Positions 63,371-64,000 of a stretch of 64,000 nt of DNA are shown one piece after another (the stretch's first letter is position 1; each line of letters starts with the position of its first letter). Both the position numbers and the translations under genes were made by a program. The stretch lies in NCBI GenBank assembly GCA_028818795.1, contig JAPPND010000161.1, forward strand, positions 20,868 to 84,867, in the 5' to 3' direction. The DNA is from Gammaproteobacteria bacterium. Its GTDB lineage: Bacteria > Pseudomonadota > Gammaproteobacteria > Pseudomonadales > Azotimanducaceae. A model generated the notes under the pieces. The model made no database searches. It saw only the letters and a program-made list of their open reading frames with translations, and had not been told where the DNA came from.

Positions 63371-63934
63371 TCAGAAGAGGTGCGCTTTGAAGAAGGTCTG
63401 CCAATCTCGAACTGTCATCCCGCAGGTCGCTGGCAGCACTCGATAGGAATCAGAAGCTATCTGCTTCGGGCAACCAAGGATGCCCCATTCCTCCCGATAT
63501 TGATCGAGCCAACCTAACCGGTACTCGTCGATTATCGCCTTTCCTTCCTGCGTGATCGGATTGATGGACGAATGGTCGGGTCGTAACCGGCGTACGTTGC
63601 TGTCCTTGTGGGGATGACCACTCCTCCCCGGTGTGTCAAGCCAGACTTGGTGACAACGCTTGATGCAATCCGCAACCACTTTTGACGGCAAGATGTAGCA
63701 GATGGTTGGATCTGACGGTCGCCTGCCGACATCCACAAAGACATAGAAGAGGTCATCGACCACCATCGTTTCGTGTTTCGGCTTCATGTGCCAACCTTTG
63801 TCGCGGCCGATGTCGCGACGGGTCTTTACCTGAATCGCGCAGAGCTTCTTGTTGTTCTCGTCCGTAACGAGAATGTCCATGTTGGGTATGCCCGTGCCGA
63901 GCAGCAGCGGCACGAGGCGTTCGGAGTCGACCAC
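63371..63934 (-). CDS. PD-(D/E)xK-like nuclease, N-terminus missing or shifted
   Basis: 187 residues. VPLLLGTGIPNMDILVTDEN and LCAIQVKTRRD give the D...QxK core of small restriction-fold nucleases (homing-endonuclease/PDDEXK_5-like). The usual N-terminal helix with a catalytic glutamate is absent: a TAG lies five codons above the GTG at 63934, so the gene is probably frameshifted or truncated upstream. The C-terminal half is unfamiliar. It converges with the PLD-ATPase gene. Confidence 0.6.
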   Translation of the reverse strand: MVDSERLVPLLLGTGIPNMDILVTDENNKKLCAIQVKTRRDIGRDKGWHMKPKHETMVVDDLFYVFVDVGRRPSDPTICYILPSKVVADCIKRCHQVWLDTPGRSGHPHKDSNVRRLRPDHSSINPITQEGKAIIDEYRLGWLDQYREEWGILGCPKQIASDSYRVLPATCGMTVRDWQTFFKAHLF

Positions 63935-64000
63935 GTTCTGCTGGCGCTAGGGAAGGTCTGATCAGGTCGTGTTTTTGGCACCCGGATGGGATTCCTGGCG

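Overview
The window is GC-rich bacterial chromosome, very probably from an uncultured marine or host-associated proteobacterium. The evidence is the YacG zinc protein, biosynthetic threonine deaminase, an MbnP/MbnH copper pair, several sulfatases with a formylglycine-generating enzyme, phytanoyl-CoA-type dioxygenases, type III CoA-transferases and a flavin/F420 luciferase-like oxidoreductase. Two genes are readable only if an in-frame TGA is selenocysteine (a UGSC-family protein and a glutathione peroxidase), so the host should carry the Sel machinery, which is not in this window. Species-level placement is inference and is left open.

Layout. 0-5.2 kb: ankyrin lipoprotein, VOC protein, ilvA, then a reverse-strand C5 DNA methyltransferase with a small EVK-motif protein that looks like its restriction partner, and a GPP34-like protein. 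5.2-9.8 kb: a tightly overlapping reverse operon of sulfatase, formylglycine-generating enzyme, second sulfatase and TauD-like dioxygenase, a self-contained organosulfate-use module. 9.9-19.5 kb: yacG, acylphosphatase, serine hydrolase, Uma2 protein, epimerase, PEP-utilising phosphotransferase-like enzyme, cyclase, and a third sulfatase broken by a one-base deletion.

20-33.8 kb is a defence island. It opens with a tail-to-tail junction of two truncated genes near 20,040. A divergent four-gene cassette follows (PLD-helicase, 63-residue protein, CxC Rad50-like ATPase, 157-residue protein) facing a complete dndBCDE DNA-phosphorothioation operon. Next come a nested IS21-in-IS5 remnant, an SspE/GmrSD-like DUF262-DUF1524 nuclease and a broken HEPN two-gene unit. 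dndA is absent here, and so are recognisable dndFGH, so the divergent cassette and the DUF262 protein are the candidate restriction arms.

33.8-43 kb: the UGSC selenoprotein (fused to a second domain), another Uma2 protein, a POT peptide transporter, and an MbnH-MbnP pair divergent from a large secreted choice-of-anchor-B/Calx-beta protein. 43-50 kb: a second, less familiar conflict region. It has a three-gene reverse cluster (membrane-segmented PD-(D/E)xK-like protein with a frameshift, YaaA-like protein with no normal start codon, GIY-YIG nuclease), about 1.2 kb of apparently decayed sequence, an Nmad3-like nucleotide-modification protein and a possible RNase H-fold protein. 50-60.2 kb: catabolic genes (two phytanoyl-CoA dioxygenase-like enzymes, amidohydrolase, selenocysteine glutathione peroxidase, two CoA-transferases, SDR, LLM oxidoreductase) with an ankyrin protein and a VapC toxin whose AbrB-type antitoxin gene is broken. 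60.3-64 kb: a BrnT-like toxin-antitoxin pair, a PLD-ATPase fusion and a PD-(D/E)xK-like fragment.

A family of small palindromes (8-bp variable stem, CTTGT-type loop) is scattered between genes; several copies start exactly at the TAG stop codon of the preceding gene.
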